A stretch of DNA of 64,000 nt from Naematelia aurantialba (taxonomy: Eukaryota > Basidiomycota > Tremellomycetes > Tremellales > Naemateliaceae): assembly GCA_021527695.1 (NCBI GenBank), contig JAKFAO010000003.1, forward strand, positions 620,001-684,000, in the 5' to 3' direction. Below the pieces are notes generated by a model. The model was not told where the DNA came from. It saw only the letters and a program-made list of their open reading frames with translations, and searched no databases. The position numbers and the translations under genes were made by a program. Positions within the stretch are counted from its first letter, which is position 1. Each line of letters starts with the position of its first letter. Of the stretch, positions 32,919 to 46,100 are shown piece by piece.

Positions 32919-35900
32919 CTACTTATCCACACTCTCGTCGTCCACCTGCTTTTCGGACCGACTCAGCTCCCCCAACATCTCCTCGACGACACGCTCTCTC
33001 CTGGCCCTCTGCGCCTGCGCGATGTCATCCTCGTCTGCAGCAGCATTCCCCGTGTCAGTATCACCGCTACCACCACTGCCACTGGTATTCCTGATCATGC
33101 TCGCCCCGACGGCCGCATGGGTATTCCCAGGACGAGTCTTGGCCACGTTTCCAAGAGTGTCGGCGATGGCGTTCCTCGAAAACAAGTAGACCATCAGGTT
33201 CTTATCCTTGTCTTCCAGACGCGGGAACAGCGAGAGCGTCAGCTGAGAATCGTATACCTGGCACTGGATGCCGAGGATTAGGGTCGACGCGGCTTGTCGA
33301 ATCGCTACTTCTGTGCTAGAGAGAGCCTGCAGATAAAGTCAACACCCAGTTTGGCGCTCAAGAAGGAAAGGAAATGTAGCAAATATCAAGTCGCAACTAT
33401 GATGTATCGAGTAGCAAGTAGCAAGTAGCTAGCAGCAAGCAGCAAGTAGCAAGCAGCAAGCAGCAAGCAGCAAGCAGCAAGCAGCAAGCAGCAAGCAGCA
33501 AGCAGCAAGCAGCAAGCAGCAAGCAGCAAGTAGCGAGTGCAGCAAAGCCAACCGCTGACAGATACCAAGCCACAGCGTAGGACCCAGCGACTCACCAGCA
33601 TGACGAGACTTTCCAATCGCCTTGCCTCGAGTAGGACAACCTCTTTTGGAAGTCTGACAAGACACATGCCGAGCGCTATCAAGCCAAAGCCGAACCCCGA
33701 TGTCCTCACGCGATCGCGATCGTGACGGTCGTGGTCCCCGTGCGAATGTTCATGAGCATGCCCATGGGCCGCCAAGTGTCGGTCCAGTGCCCCTCGCACC
33801 ACCGAGAGCAGGAACAGCGGATCGGACGCTTCCGTCAGAAGCGAGATCAATGACCGTGTACATTCGTGCACAACGGTGGATTTTGATGTGCGTAGTCGGA
33901 ACAGGCAATCGACGAGCTCGACTTCGTGCGAATCGAGTAATACCCATTGATGCTGAATCATCTCCCATAGTAAACACAATGCCACGTGAAGGTCCTCTTG
34001 AGACTGGCCGCCCGTCAGCCAAAGGTATCAGGTGCAGAGCTTGATGTGCCTGTACGCGACTCACACGATTGGGAACAAGGTACGACATGAGACCTCCGAA
34101 GATTCGCTCGAACAAGCTTGACGTCTCCCATATGTGGCGATCATCTGCGTTCCCTCCTTCATCCTCCGCGGAACTGCTGACAGGGTGCGCACTTGCGAAC
34201 AGCATCAATTTCTGCAGATTGTGGCCCGAAGGTTGTCCCGCTTCAAGCGCTCTCACATCCTCCTCAATGCTCAATGCTGTGCCATTCACCGCTGATCTCA
34301 AAGGCGTAGCTGCTTCGCGTACTAGGACCCTCTGTCAGCCACATCTTCCCAACTCATCACTGAGCACTCACTGCTCGAATGTTGGGCCCACCAAACTCTC
34401 TCCAATCTCCTTGCCTTGAGCTTGTCAAGCATTAAGGGCGTCATCGCCTGCTGTCTCGGCGAATCTAGCCAGCCGCCCCGGCCCCCAGATCCACCAGGAG
34501 AAGCTGCGTTCAGAAAGGAGGACGCGGGTGTCTTGAGCATCCCCGGCGTGACCGTGTGCCCATTGCCATGTACGTGTTGTGGGGGACGTGAAGGTGTCCT
34601 GAGATTGACATGTTCCGTCTCTGCAAAGTCAAGGAGTTGGGCCGCCGCGCTTTCAGCTTGGGCAGCTTGGGCGCGTAGGGCGTCTTCCTCGGTACCAGTA
34701 CCTGGAGTAGCAGGGAGCGGAATGCGGGCAGGTGTCAGAAAATCTGTATCACGAGGGTTACGGCCTTGATCTGCCGGGGGATAAACTCCCAGCCCGATAG
34801 TCTTATCATTGGAAATCGCTGTGTCGGGTAGAGATGCTCGTTGTAGGGTAGGAGTACGTAATGGATGGGGACCAGAAGTCGAGCTTGTCGAGGTAGGTGA
34901 TCGCACCCCTGATGGCATACCCGAGGTTCGCCTAAGAGGAGTACTGCCACTAGTGGGTGAGCCATGCGAGGAAGGAGGGCTCGTTCCGAGCTCGCGGCTC
35001 AAGCTCGAAGATCGTGTACGCTGCAACAAGTCGTGTGGCGTTGAAGGCCCAGATTTGCCCTTTGGTGTGCTTCGGTTGGACCCGGGAGAGCCCTCAGGAG
35101 AAGTGACGGTCGAACTCTTGCTTGTCGAGGAGGAGCTCTTGCTTGTCGATGGAAGAGGCCGCCGAGTGGCGGGCAAGCCACTGATAGAGGTGGATCTTGG
35201 CTGGGTACTGCCGAGTGAGGGTGAGCCTGGTGCGGGTCCAGAAACTGTCCTTGGCGAGTCCTGAGCCACACGTCCAGCAGCCAGCTCGGCCGCCTTGGCC
35301 TTGCGCCTCTCTGCTAACATCTGAGTCATGGCGGATGACGCTCGTTTCACTTTAGTGGATGGTCCAGGCTGAGCTTGTATCTGCGATTGAGACTGCAACC
35401 TGTCTTCATTCACCTCGAGAGGATTCGCCTTTTCCAACTGCTTCCTGGCGATACCGTCCATTGTCACCATTATCGTTTGTGCCCGCGTCGGCCAGATCAG
35501 GTGATAGCTCCAAAAGGCTGCTCGTGCCAGTTCTCGGACTTGAGGGTTGACATCTGCAAGTGCCTTCTTGAGAGCACCCTCGAGCTGCTCTACAAGACCA
35601 GGCGTGCTGTCAATGACATGCTTCGATTTGCTACCATGGATGTCGAGGTACGTCTTGAGATGGTTGGTACAGTGGTGTCTAGTCTGGATGTTCTTGTCGG
35701 CAATCCCGGAAGCAAGATGTGAGATGAATATTTTTGAATGGCAGGATGTGTGAATAATAATCGCGGATAAAGTCCTCTGCGATCTTTCGGCGATGATTTT
35801 CTTGGTGAAACCACTGGGTCTGCTGTCAGCAGGAGAGGAAGTCTACATGGCAAAGAAAACTTACGCCATTTTGCCCAAGACAGGCAGTAGTTGGTCGACA

Positions 35901-37403
35901 AATGGATCAAAGGCCAACGCGAGATATTCCGCTAACTCTTGCCCAAGAGCGCAAGATTGCTGGGCCACTGTCGTTCGCAGACTCAGCAGCTACAGCGCCA
36001 TCAGCACGGACGACCACTGTGGTGGCTCGTCGCTCACAGTTTTTGATAGACCCTCAATAATGCCTGCCTTGAGTCCTGATACAAACGCTTCGAGGTACTG
36101 CTTGCTAGCTCCTCCCCGCAACATGCCACGAATCCGCACGATTGATTTCTCTCGTGGTAGCCAATTGTGCTCGGTCTCCTTGCCTTGAAAATGAGGAATC
36201 ATCTTGGCAAACTCGGAATCAAGATCTCTGGCGCTCGCAACCTGATTGCCATGTCAGCTTAAACGCTCGGTGCAAAGCAGAGAAGCTTTTTCGGGCTCAC
36301 ATAGACGACATCCACGTCGTCAACAGCTGCCGCCGCCCCAGCTGCACTCGCCGCACTGGTCAAGGACCCATCCTCCAGTTGCAACTGCGCTACGGAAAAA
36401 TCGTCTGCTGCTGGCGTCGAAGATTTGGACAAGTCTGTACCACCTCCAAAGACTCTTGCAATGATCCCGTCTGCGATGGTCTTCCGTACGTTGCGCTGCA
36501 AGAGAAGTTTCTTCAACTCGGAGCGCGCTGCTGCAGGAGTCGATGCTGGTGATAAAAGCGCCACCACCGTCTGACCAGCTTCAGCATTGAGCTCACAAGA
36601 TCAGAGACCAGTCTCGCAAGCAATCCAACGTCACCTGGTGACTCACCTCTCGAGCTGTATCCCTCACATTGCCATCGCTGTCCTCCAGCAGATCTACGAG
36701 GCTCGACAACCACGGCTTCAAGGGTAACTTGGCCCCGCCGTCTTGGCAGGCCTGATCATCCTCTCGCATACGCAGTAGCATCTTCATGCCTTCCACTTTC
36801 GATCTCCATCCTTTTCCTGCCAAGGCGTCCTTGACCGCACGTTCCCAAGTGTACACCAAGCTCTCCTTCTCCTTCTCTTTCCCCTTCCCCAAACCCCCGA
36901 CCGGAGCAGGCTCGGCAGCATAGCACCGATGACCGAGAACGGCGATGCAGTTGGCTGCGGCGGAGTGTGTGCGTTCCTTGGGATCGCTGAGCTTCTCCAA
37001 GAGGCCTGGTAGCAGAGAGGCGAGGGCGAGGCGTATATGGTGTGAGGGTGTCGAAGGAAGGAGCTCGAGGTAGAAAGGGAGGAACGAGCTGAGCGTCGCA
37101 GAACTCAAAAGGTGATGAGACGACTTGAGGTTTGGAACGGTAGACAGGGTGAGAGCGTCGAGTGTTGCTTCTGGAAGCTAGGAGCCATCAGCGTCCAAGC
37201 GAGTTGGATGACAGACTGGAGATACCGAGCTCGCAGCTTCCACCTTGAGGCCGAAAAACTGGACGATATCGACCTTCTTGTCCGCATCTGTGGATTATAA
37301 GTAGTGCCAGACTTGAGCTGAGCTAGTATTCACCTGCAGTCTTGAGCTTGTTCATGTATTCCACGACCTCATCTTCATTCAACGGTCCGCCTCCAGACAA
37401 CAT
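32919..37403 (-). CDS. STU1: CLASP family microtubule-stabilising protein (Stu1/Peg1-like)
   Basis: TOG-array protein that binds tubulin and promotes microtubule rescue at spindle and kinetochores. Exons in minus order: 37403-37334, 37287-37226, 37177-36647, 36570-36301, 36241-36038, 35989-35865, 35813-34392, 34329-34065, 34003-33596 and 33326-32919, giving about 1254 residues. Seen: an N-terminal TOG-like HEAT block (residues 45-240), then the CLASP_N block with [62 protein letters not shown] and [23 protein letters not shown] Ser/Pro/Thr-rich basic linker (about residues 560-860) probably binds microtubules. A C-terminal HEAT block follows. The junction of exons 7 and 8 is unsure: the best donor (GTGAGT at 34371) is out of phase with both available AGs, so a weaker GTGGGC donor (34391) was used. 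The 269-nt last intron carries a heptamer array. Confidence 0.88.
33404..33532 (-). repeat. (AGCAAGC)n heptanucleotide array in the last intron of the CLASP gene
   Basis: About 17 units of AGCAAGC/AGCAAGT, mostly perfect, inside intron 33327-33595. Confidence 0.9.
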
Positions 37404-37734
37404 CTCCAGTTTTCGTCGCTCCTGGGTCACGAGCTATTGCTTGCAGAAACCAGCTTGTGCTATCGATACCGAGCGCAACTAGACGTCAGAGGGTGTGCTA
37501 CCGAGTGTGTAGCCAGTCCACCCCCCTGCGTTGATTGATGACTACAAAGTGTGATGGGAGGTTCGTTGAGCGACTTTTTTTGGTCTGTTGCAGTTGGTTC
37601 CGGCAACGCGTCGACCAGGTCGCGTGGTGGTGGTCCATGCTACTTTTGCGAGGTCTCTGATACCATGCATACAAGCCAGGGAGGCAGTCTGTTTACTCCA
37701 AGGTAGACTCGAGGGACTGCGTATCCCCCTCAGC
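37404..37734. promoter_or_regulatory. Divergent promoter region between CLASP and HD-domain genes
   Basis: 331 bp separate the two start codons, so both promoters must lie here or overlap. No TATA box or known motif is certain. Confidence 0.4.
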
Positions 37735-38811
37735 ATGTCAGCAAGGGCGCAAATGATCACTGCCGCAGAGGAGCTGGTGAAGTCACAGATGGCCAGGTAA
37801 ATCGGGTGGCGAGCAGTGTCTTGCGACGGGCGACGCTGATTTTGCTCGAGGTACGATCCATCGCACGACTGGCATCATGGTATGTACCTCTCTAGCTACT
37901 CCGAGTAACCCACGAGCTGCAGAGCCAGTGCGAACATGTGCAGGAGCCGACAATGTCTAGTGGACAGAGTCCGCAACACGGCTGTGCGGTTAGCATCATC
38001 CGTAGACCGAAGACCAGATCTGCTCGTCGTCGAACTCGCGGCTCTATTCCATGATTTGGCAGATGGTACGTCGCGGAGTCTAGTTCCCACCTATCTGGCG
38101 TGGGCCAGTTTTGTCTAGCTCAGGTATCTTTACAGCGAAATATGACCCAGTCCGTCCACTGGAAGACATACTATCCACCTTCCTCACGGCTCCGTCGTCA
38201 AGGTCGACATTGTCGGCGGCCCAAGTAGAGCTGATCTTGAAGATCGTACCCAACGTATCCTGGTCCAATGAGACCAAGTTACGCAAGGCAGACCTGTGGC
38301 ATGGGTGGTTCGATGCATGTACGGAGCTGCATTGCGTGCAAGATGCCGACAGGCTCGACGCGATTGGCGCTATAGGGCTGCTGAGATGCGCAGCGTACAG
38401 CGGCGCCAAAGGCGTCAGGCTGCTGTATGAGGGAGGACGAGAGGGTGGGCGCGATGACTCAGCCGAAGGACATTTCGAGGACAAGCTGCTCAAGGTCCAC
38501 GAGAGGATGAAGACAATCCCGGGAAGGGTAGAGGCAGAACGCAGGCATGCTACTGTAAGTGGGAAGGCGGGCCTTCCTCTCTCTCTCGCTTCACGCATCC
38601 AACTGTTCCTCCTGAACTATCCCCCGGCTCTAGAATACTCTTTGTCCTACTCCATGCCCTCATTCTCCTCCTTTTATACTCCCCCTCGGCCGTTCGACAC
38701 AAAACAGCTCATGCCGTGCAGATGGTTTCCCTACTCGAGGCTCTGGAGGCAGAGCGACGGATATGGTCTCCGCCAGCTGACGCTCCACCGAGCGTTGACC
38801 GGCACACATAG
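37735..38811 (+). CDS. HD-domain metal-dependent phosphohydrolase
   Basis: Small cytosolic HD-superfamily hydrolase, close in layout to bacterial YpgQ/YedJ-type proteins thought to act on nucleotides; the substrate here is unknown. Exons 37735-37796, 37851-37879, 37961-38065, 38136-38554 and 38722-38811, giving 234 residues. Metal ligands after joining: YDPSHDWHHVDRVRNTA (H..), LAALFHDLADAKY (HD) and VQDADRLDAIGAIG (final D). Exon 2 is only 29 nt, and the H-D-W motif is split from the VxRV helix by an intron. The C-terminal helix (MVSLLEALEAERR) comes from the short last exon. The start is the first ATG in frame, with MSARAQMITAAEELVKSQM forming the usual first helix. Length fits the family. 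Confidence 0.85.
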
Positions 38812-40130
38812 GCCCTTGCTGGCAGCCCGTAGACAGGTAGCACATGATCACTAGACACAACAATGCTGTAGAATACAATGCACCTCTTTTCCACATTTTC
38901 GGGCCTCAGCCAGGCAGCTGGACGGTGGTCTCTTGTCTACAGAGCCCGGTCTGGCTGACGGTCACCTCCGGGCTTGGCAAGCTTTTATGTGAATAGACTT
39001 TCGAGCTACCCGGCTGCTTGATGTCCGTGTTCTTGTGCTAAAGGCCATCTGCCAAATGCCTACTAACCCAAGTGGATGCAGATGGCAGCAGGTAAGTAGT
39101 AGTGCATGTGACTCGGGACTAGTCCCTCTTCTTGCTCCAAAGCTTCGGAGCGACGCAGAAGGGGTGCCCATGTCCTTCCATTTCTGCCCAGCCTCGCAGG
39201 CTCTCACTCTCGCAGGCTTCGCAGCCAGGCGCTGCAGGCCTTGCCCCCCCGCAGCAAGTGCGCAGGGTTAGTAGCTTATGTGATGTGCCAGTCGCGAGAA
39301 ATTAAAGCACCGAATAGATACGAGCAGGACGACAAATTACGTAACATGGTAGGTTCCCCGAGCTACCGCTGACCCTGGATGCTGCTTTGGGAACTCTTTC
39401 TCGTTTCCCACTTTGACAACTTTCTGACAGCGACAGCGACAGCGACGACGACGGTAGCGACAGCAGCGACAACGACGAGTCTCGACAAGTTCTATAACTC
39501 TCCTGCGGGCACATCAAACGACTGGGACAACACACAAGTCGTCGAGGGCGTCGAGTGTGCTTCCTGTCTCAGTCTGGAACACACTGTTTCCCTTCCGCCA
39601 TAGCATCCAGAGAACCAAAGAACCAACGAAGCAACGAAGCAGCGGACGAGATCACAGCGTGCATCCAGTGCCTCCAGGCCTGCCTGGGTTTCGATTCCCA
39701 TATCACCCAGAAGTCGAGATCCCAGGTGCTTCAGACATTGCGAAACCGCCTTACGGCGCCGAATCCGCCGTGCGACCATGGCATGCTAGGGACGGAGCAC
39801 GGGCGATCGCCTGCGTGTCATCAAGGTAAGAAGTGCCGTTGTCGACTCGACACCCACCTCTTTTGAAGCCGGAGGAGCAAGTCGAGCTGACGCAGACGCG
39901 CGGGCAGCCTCGCACAGGATTCCTCAAAGGCATTCTCCTAAGTTTCGCGTTTGCAGGGGCCTCTCTTCAAAGACCGTCACAAAGGTGTCAATAACGCTTT
40001 TCGAGGTCATGCGAGTGCGCAACATTTAGGACGGTAATCCAGGTGAGCGCCATTCCTTCCCACTGCGCTCATCTCGGACGGGGAAGGCCAGGATAGACCA
40101 ACAGCAGGCAGCTGACACTGCTCAGACAAC
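38812..40130. other. Long upstream region of the Rim15 gene
   Basis: 1.3 kb with no supported coding exon. A (GCGACA)n-like tract lies at about 39430-39475, and candidate leader introns (for example a GTAAGA donor at 39826 and TGCAG at 39956) suggest a spliced 5' leader. Long leaders are common for large fungal kinase genes, but this is inference. Confidence 0.4.
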
Positions 40131-43100
40131 ATGTCCGGGGGCGTCTTTTTCCTTGACGAAGATCGCGATTCTCCCCCATCCACTTCACCGCACCCGTCTC
40201 CACCTCCTCAGCGCTCAGAGGATAGTCGATCACCATCGAATGCCTCGACGACATCAGCAGGATCTGCAACACTGCAAATCCCGCAAATCGCCAGTGCTCC
40301 CTTACTCGCGCCTCAGCCACAAACATATACGCACCATCGTAAACTCACAAATACCTTTGCTGCAACGCCTTCCTTTCCATCCCCATTAGCGCAAGCCATC
40401 ACCGTGCCACTCAACTCTGACACATCATCGTCTTCATCCCATTCGTCTCCCGACAATTCCGACAATGAAGACGATCAGCACCGCGAGTCTGCTGGCAGCG
40501 GGACTCCTAGGCACCACCTCGACACGCTCCCCCGGGCGAGAACGGCTTCTCCTCACACGAGTCGGTCTGCCAGTCCCTCATCCGCTCAACTGTCTACCTC
40601 ACGGCCTCCCAGTCCATCGCGTACGCAGATTCTCACTCCAGGTGCACTCCTGATGAGGTCGAGACGATCATTGAGCGGCGCAACACTTTCTGGGAGTTTG
40701 CCGAACCCGCAACCTCCGGTGGCTAGAGAGTCTCCACCTCGTTCTATTCCCACCGCTAAGAAGGAGTCTCCTACTCATCCTGGCGGGCGACGCGTAGAGA
40801 ATATCACTCGTGACGAAGCAGCTTCGTCTGCCGATCGACTCCGCCAGAGGAGCGGGAGCAATAGTAGTAGTGGAGGTGCTTTTCAACGTACGTCGGGTCC
40901 AAGCAGCAACGCGGGTTCCAGTCCTCTAGCCTTTGGCAGTCCAGAGCTGGAACCTATATCCGACGATCTGCGCACTCGTCGACTATCTATAGGCACGTCG
41001 CCTACGCGCGAGGCAAAGGATGCCAATATCCTCGGCCTGGGCTGGGGAGGCAATTGGGAATCTCCCAAGTCGGGCAATGGATCTGGAAGTATTCGGGACA
41101 AAGGAAAGATGAAGGAGTCCATGGGGCCGCCCAGTCCAAGGCGGGAGAGGGAAAGGACCGCGCCATCAGCAATGAACATTTCAAGGTGAGCCCCTTCTTT
41201 ATTGTTGCCCAGGATGTTTTCGCTTAAGGGGCTCTCTCACATAGCCCGCCGCGGCAAAGGCGACCGTCTGAATTCCTGAACCCCTCGGCAACCGATAGTC
41301 GCAAGATGGCAGTTGTGAGCGGAACGGGTCGGCCAGTTTTTACAGGTAGTGCGCTGCCAAATCTATCGACGTCTGCGTCGATGATTTCACCGCTGAACCC
41401 GTTACCCTCACCATGGCCCACTGCGCACGAGGGATCATCGTTTTTCGGTCCACCGGTCAGCGAAGCATCTGCATCTACTACATCGACATCGAGTACCGGA
41501 GCTATACGGCTGAACCGTGTGCCAACAAGTGTGCGCCTTGCGGGCGATTTGATCAAGAACACTTCCAGTCCTATCTCGCCACCACCGGCAAGCTCAAGCC
41601 CTCCGTCGGCCGGGTCCTTGGCTTCAACGGTGTCCGTGCCAACACCCAATCCTTCACCTGCCGCTTCGGTACCCACACCAGGTAATGTCCCAGCTTCGCG
41701 AGAACTGGGGCCAGCCGCCTCGGCCCCGGTATCCTTGTCTAGACATTCTATGGATATCGGCAAAGGCCGTCCAACCTTATCAGTACCTGGGACGCCAATG
41801 AGTACGAGGAATCCCTCGCTCGAAGACGGACTAGGCACTTCGCCATCGAGCGCGTTTACAGTTAACCAGGACGCTGCCGGCCCGCCCAGTCGCTCGGTAG
41901 TGCCGCCATCGTCCTTCAAAGCTCCCCTTCCTGTGCCCTCGCGAGTTCGTCCGTCATTGCCAGTCGAGATCCAGAGTCAGGGATCAGGAGAGCCCTTATC
42001 AGCCCCAAAGCAGCATAAATATCGAACCTCAATGCACGAGACCACCCTGCGACCCATGGTTGCGGTCAGGCAACCAAGTTCAGACCTGCTCGCCGTGCCT
42101 GTTCCGTCGTATTCCGCTGGCACTTCTCCGATTAATGAACAAAACCCTACCTCGACGTTCGGACTGGGTCTTCAAGTCCAGTCGGGCGGATCTCTGGCCG
42201 AACCGTTGGCTTCGGGAAGCGCAACCCCGGGAGGAGTTCGCGATCGACCGCGATTACGGTCGACTACAGGCAAGATGCTGCAAATGGATTTGGCAGGCTT
42301 TGGTGGGCTTGGTGATGCCGCTAGCCACGCCAGCATGATCATGCAGAGCAGGCAGGCCAAGCTGCAAAGGTGGCGACCAACCAGCTCAGGAACAAATGTG
42401 AGTCGATCGTCCAGCCTTTCGTGCTTCGCGCTGATGGTCTTGCAGGGCGGTGGAGGTACTCGTCTCCCTCCTGCTTTCAACCGCTCCACGACTACGGGTG
42501 CCCCTGCCATGCTTGCGGGTCCTCGTGCTGATCGAGGGGCGCAATGGGGGTTGCCCCAATCGGCACCAATCACTACCTCATTTTCTTCTCCCGGCGAAGA
42601 CCTGCCATTTATCCCTACTGGCTTGCAAGGGACCTCTAATGCGGGTCAAGGGGCTGAAGAGTTGCTCCCAGCCGGAGGCGACAGGCCTTCAGGGTCGTCG
42701 TCAATCTCACCAAATACTGGCCCGTCCCGCTTGATGGCGAGTGGTAGTGTTGGTATGGAGAAGATCGGCAGTGCTTCCGGAATGGTCGCCGACATTGAAT
42801 GGGTCGACTGGTATGATTGCTACAAGCGGTACAAGGAAGAAAAGATCCGTGCCGAGGCGGTCCATTCTGTGAGAAACTCGCAGTCTGAAGGATCGCCGGT
42901 GGAGCGACGGGAAACTTCCGCTAGGCAATTGCCATACGCCGAGCAAGGTACCTCGCGACCCAGTCCCAGAGACCTTGAACCGCCGACCAACTTTGACAAC
43001 TACAGTGCGATAGCTCTGACGCCGACCACGTCGAGAGACGAATACGCTGGACTGTCGATTTCTTCTCGTCGGAGAAGTATGTCCATTAGGTCCAGTTTGT

Positions 43101-46100
43101 CTGCGCTCGATCCTACTCGGTCACCCAAGCAGAAGCGTGCGAGTTTCCTTGAACGTCCCCGACAGTCTTCTGGAAGCTCCTTGCGATCTACCGATACGAG
43201 TGGGGCATCTACTGCAGCAGGCAAGAAGAAGAAGAATCTGGTCAACAAGATGGAAGGCTGGTGGAATGCGGTCAAGAGCAACTTTATACCAGAGGGCCAA
43301 CATCAGCCTCTCCGACCGAGCAATCTAGGTGCTCACGCCTCTCAAAAGATTCCTTCAGCCCCTAGCAGTCGACGTGTTAGCCTAGTGCCTCCGCTTGCTG
43401 CGCCACAAGCTGCTTTGCTTGTCCCAGCAGCGATGTCGAGAGAATCTTCCCAATCTTCTCACTCGCTACGTCAAGCTGCTTCACACAATGACTTGCGGCC
43501 AAACCCAAGTCAGTTCGATTCTGGGAACCTCGTAGGTTCACCTGGTCTGGTCGGGTCAACTTCGGCAAACATTGCGCGACTCTCACGAACCCCTTCAACA
43601 ATTGAGATGCCTCCGCCTCCATTACCTATCAGCATGGTTCGGGCTCCCTCTACTGTCGTCGAAGAAGATTCAACTAGGGCAGGTTCAAGAGCTGGAAGCA
43701 GCCTGGAGCTCCGCCGAAAGCAGCCTAATCTACGTCTCGATCTCGAACCCAGTGTGCTCACTCGACCTATGTCTGGCCTCACGACGACATCTGGGTCCAG
43801 TGGGTCGGCAGGACAGACTGGTCAAGCTCCGTCTGCGTCACGACCAACTGATAACAGTTCACGTTCCTCGTCGTACGGCTTCTCTGGACCGGGACTCACA
43901 CCTGGAGTCGCCAAGTGGGCTGAAACTCCCTCGCCGGTCATCCTCCTCTCGTCGGGCGCGCAGTCCGTCAATGCTAAAGAAGACAAACCGGTCGCGCCAG
44001 GGGCCGAGATCACCGTCGCCTCCGTCAGACGCCATATAAAACACAGACTTGACGCAGCCAAGGAAGTTTGCGATGCTACGTTGAAGAAGACGATTAGTGC
44101 CATCACCAAATTCGCCGAAGCACAGCAGCCTTCCGAGGTGCTCGACGAGCAGCAGCAGGACTACTTTGACGTGATCAGCGATTCTCCATTGGTCGATGCA
44201 GAGGATAGCGAAGTGGAGGGGGAAGGGACAAGATCAGCTTATGGTAGGTCATATAACCCAAATACAACTGACATGCCTAGGTGCGTCCTCACGACCCGTC
44301 AGTCGTAGGCCTTCTGTCTCTCGCCCGACCGCCACATCCAAGAGCCCCAACCGTCGCTTGAGCCAGTTGCCAAGTAGCCCTAGCAGAATACTACGGCGTC
44401 CAAGTGGCGCTCCTCGAAACTACGTGGGAAGGGAACGAGCGGCTTGGCACACGACTCAGCCTCTGGATAGGACCGTATCAGCTGCTAGTTCCAGGTCGAC
44501 ATCGCGATCTCGTTCACCGATGCCCCCACATCGGCTGCTTGCCTCCACAGCGCACGGAGGAGACGACGAAGCTGCAGACGCGGAGCAAAAGTTCATGGCG
44601 GCTTTGCAAGAGCTGATCGTGCTCGCGACCGATGTTGTTGATCTCAGCGTAAACAGTCTGTTGGTCCGCCCAGCCACTTGTACGGACATCATCCAGAAAG
44701 TACAAAAGGTCGGTTCAAATTGGGACGAACACGACGATTGGCCGGGCCGAAACTGGTATGTCGACATTCTCATGGCGATTGCCACCCTCAGCAGGGTCCT
44801 CGATTGGTGGGAGGCCGAAAAGGGCTTTTGGAAGTTTGACGAGGTGGACGAGAATGAACCATTGCTATTCGTCATGAAGCCGGCCAGAGAGGAATCGAGG
44901 TTCGACGAGCAATTCAAGGCTGCTTTGGAGGAGCCGTCAACCTCGCCAGCCAATGCGACTTTGGGCCTCCCAGAAGCGCCCTCAACCGCCGTCAGCCTGG
45001 ATGTTCCTAGTCCCGACACCCTGTCTGGGCTGTTCACAGGCAAGACTATCGGCCCTTCGGTCGGCGGCACCCCTAAAGCACAAGCGGTCGATGATTTGCG
45101 CTTCTTGGCAGAACATGCGAAGAGCGTAAATATCGTCATGGAGCTTGGTCTTCAAGGAATTGAGATCCAATATATCAACGACGCGATTTTGGAGGTCACG
45201 GGGTAAGTCCTGGTGCTACTGTATGACAGACCGTCAGCTGATCAGATAGTCGTGAACCTGAGGACGTGCTGGACAAACCCATATCATCGTTGTTGGCTCC
45301 TGCCGACGCGTCAACCTTTGCAGAGGCGACGCAAAGACTCCTCGAAGACGACAACAATACCATTCAGTGTCGTTTCCGCTTCGAAGTCCATCAGCTCGAC
45401 GACGACGAGACCGACACACGCCAGCCTGGTCCAGTTTACATTGAGCTTGAAGGTGTTGGCATGCTGATGCGGGAAGACAATGAGCCGTCCCATACCATGT
45501 GGGTGGTCAAGCCTGTCACTGCGATGCAGACAGAGGACACTGGGGACCTCGTCTTCCCGCGAGGCCTCATTTCCACGGAAGGTATACTGTGCAGAATCTG
45601 CGAGCGCGAAATCGTCACATGGTTCTTTGAGAAACACAACGAAACGTGCGATGCGGTCCATCGACTCGAGGCGGAGATTTCTGCCTGCGACGAATGCCTT
45701 TACGATCTCCAGCAGACTGTAGCAATGTTGTCTACTGAGATCGAGAGTGCGACTGCTGAGCAGCCAGCACGCTACCAGGGTGTTCTATTTTTCACCCTTC
45801 CAGAATCTCTTGCAGACGGACACGACGACCAACTGCCAAGTGGACCGATAGGCGTCGACGTGAAGAAGATCACCAAGGCTCATTTGGAAAATGTCATCGA
45901 CATTCTCACTGTCGCTCAGAAGATCGAGACACCGTCGGTACAGGAGGATGAGGCGGATTTGCCCTTCAACATGCAGGGATACCTGTCGAGGGAGGCTGAA
46001 GAGGGGTTGACTCAGATCCAGCGATGGCAGCGACCCCAAACCAATGACGGCGCATTGTCTTTGCTGTTCACCCACGTCGAGGATCAGCTCAGGCGAAAAC

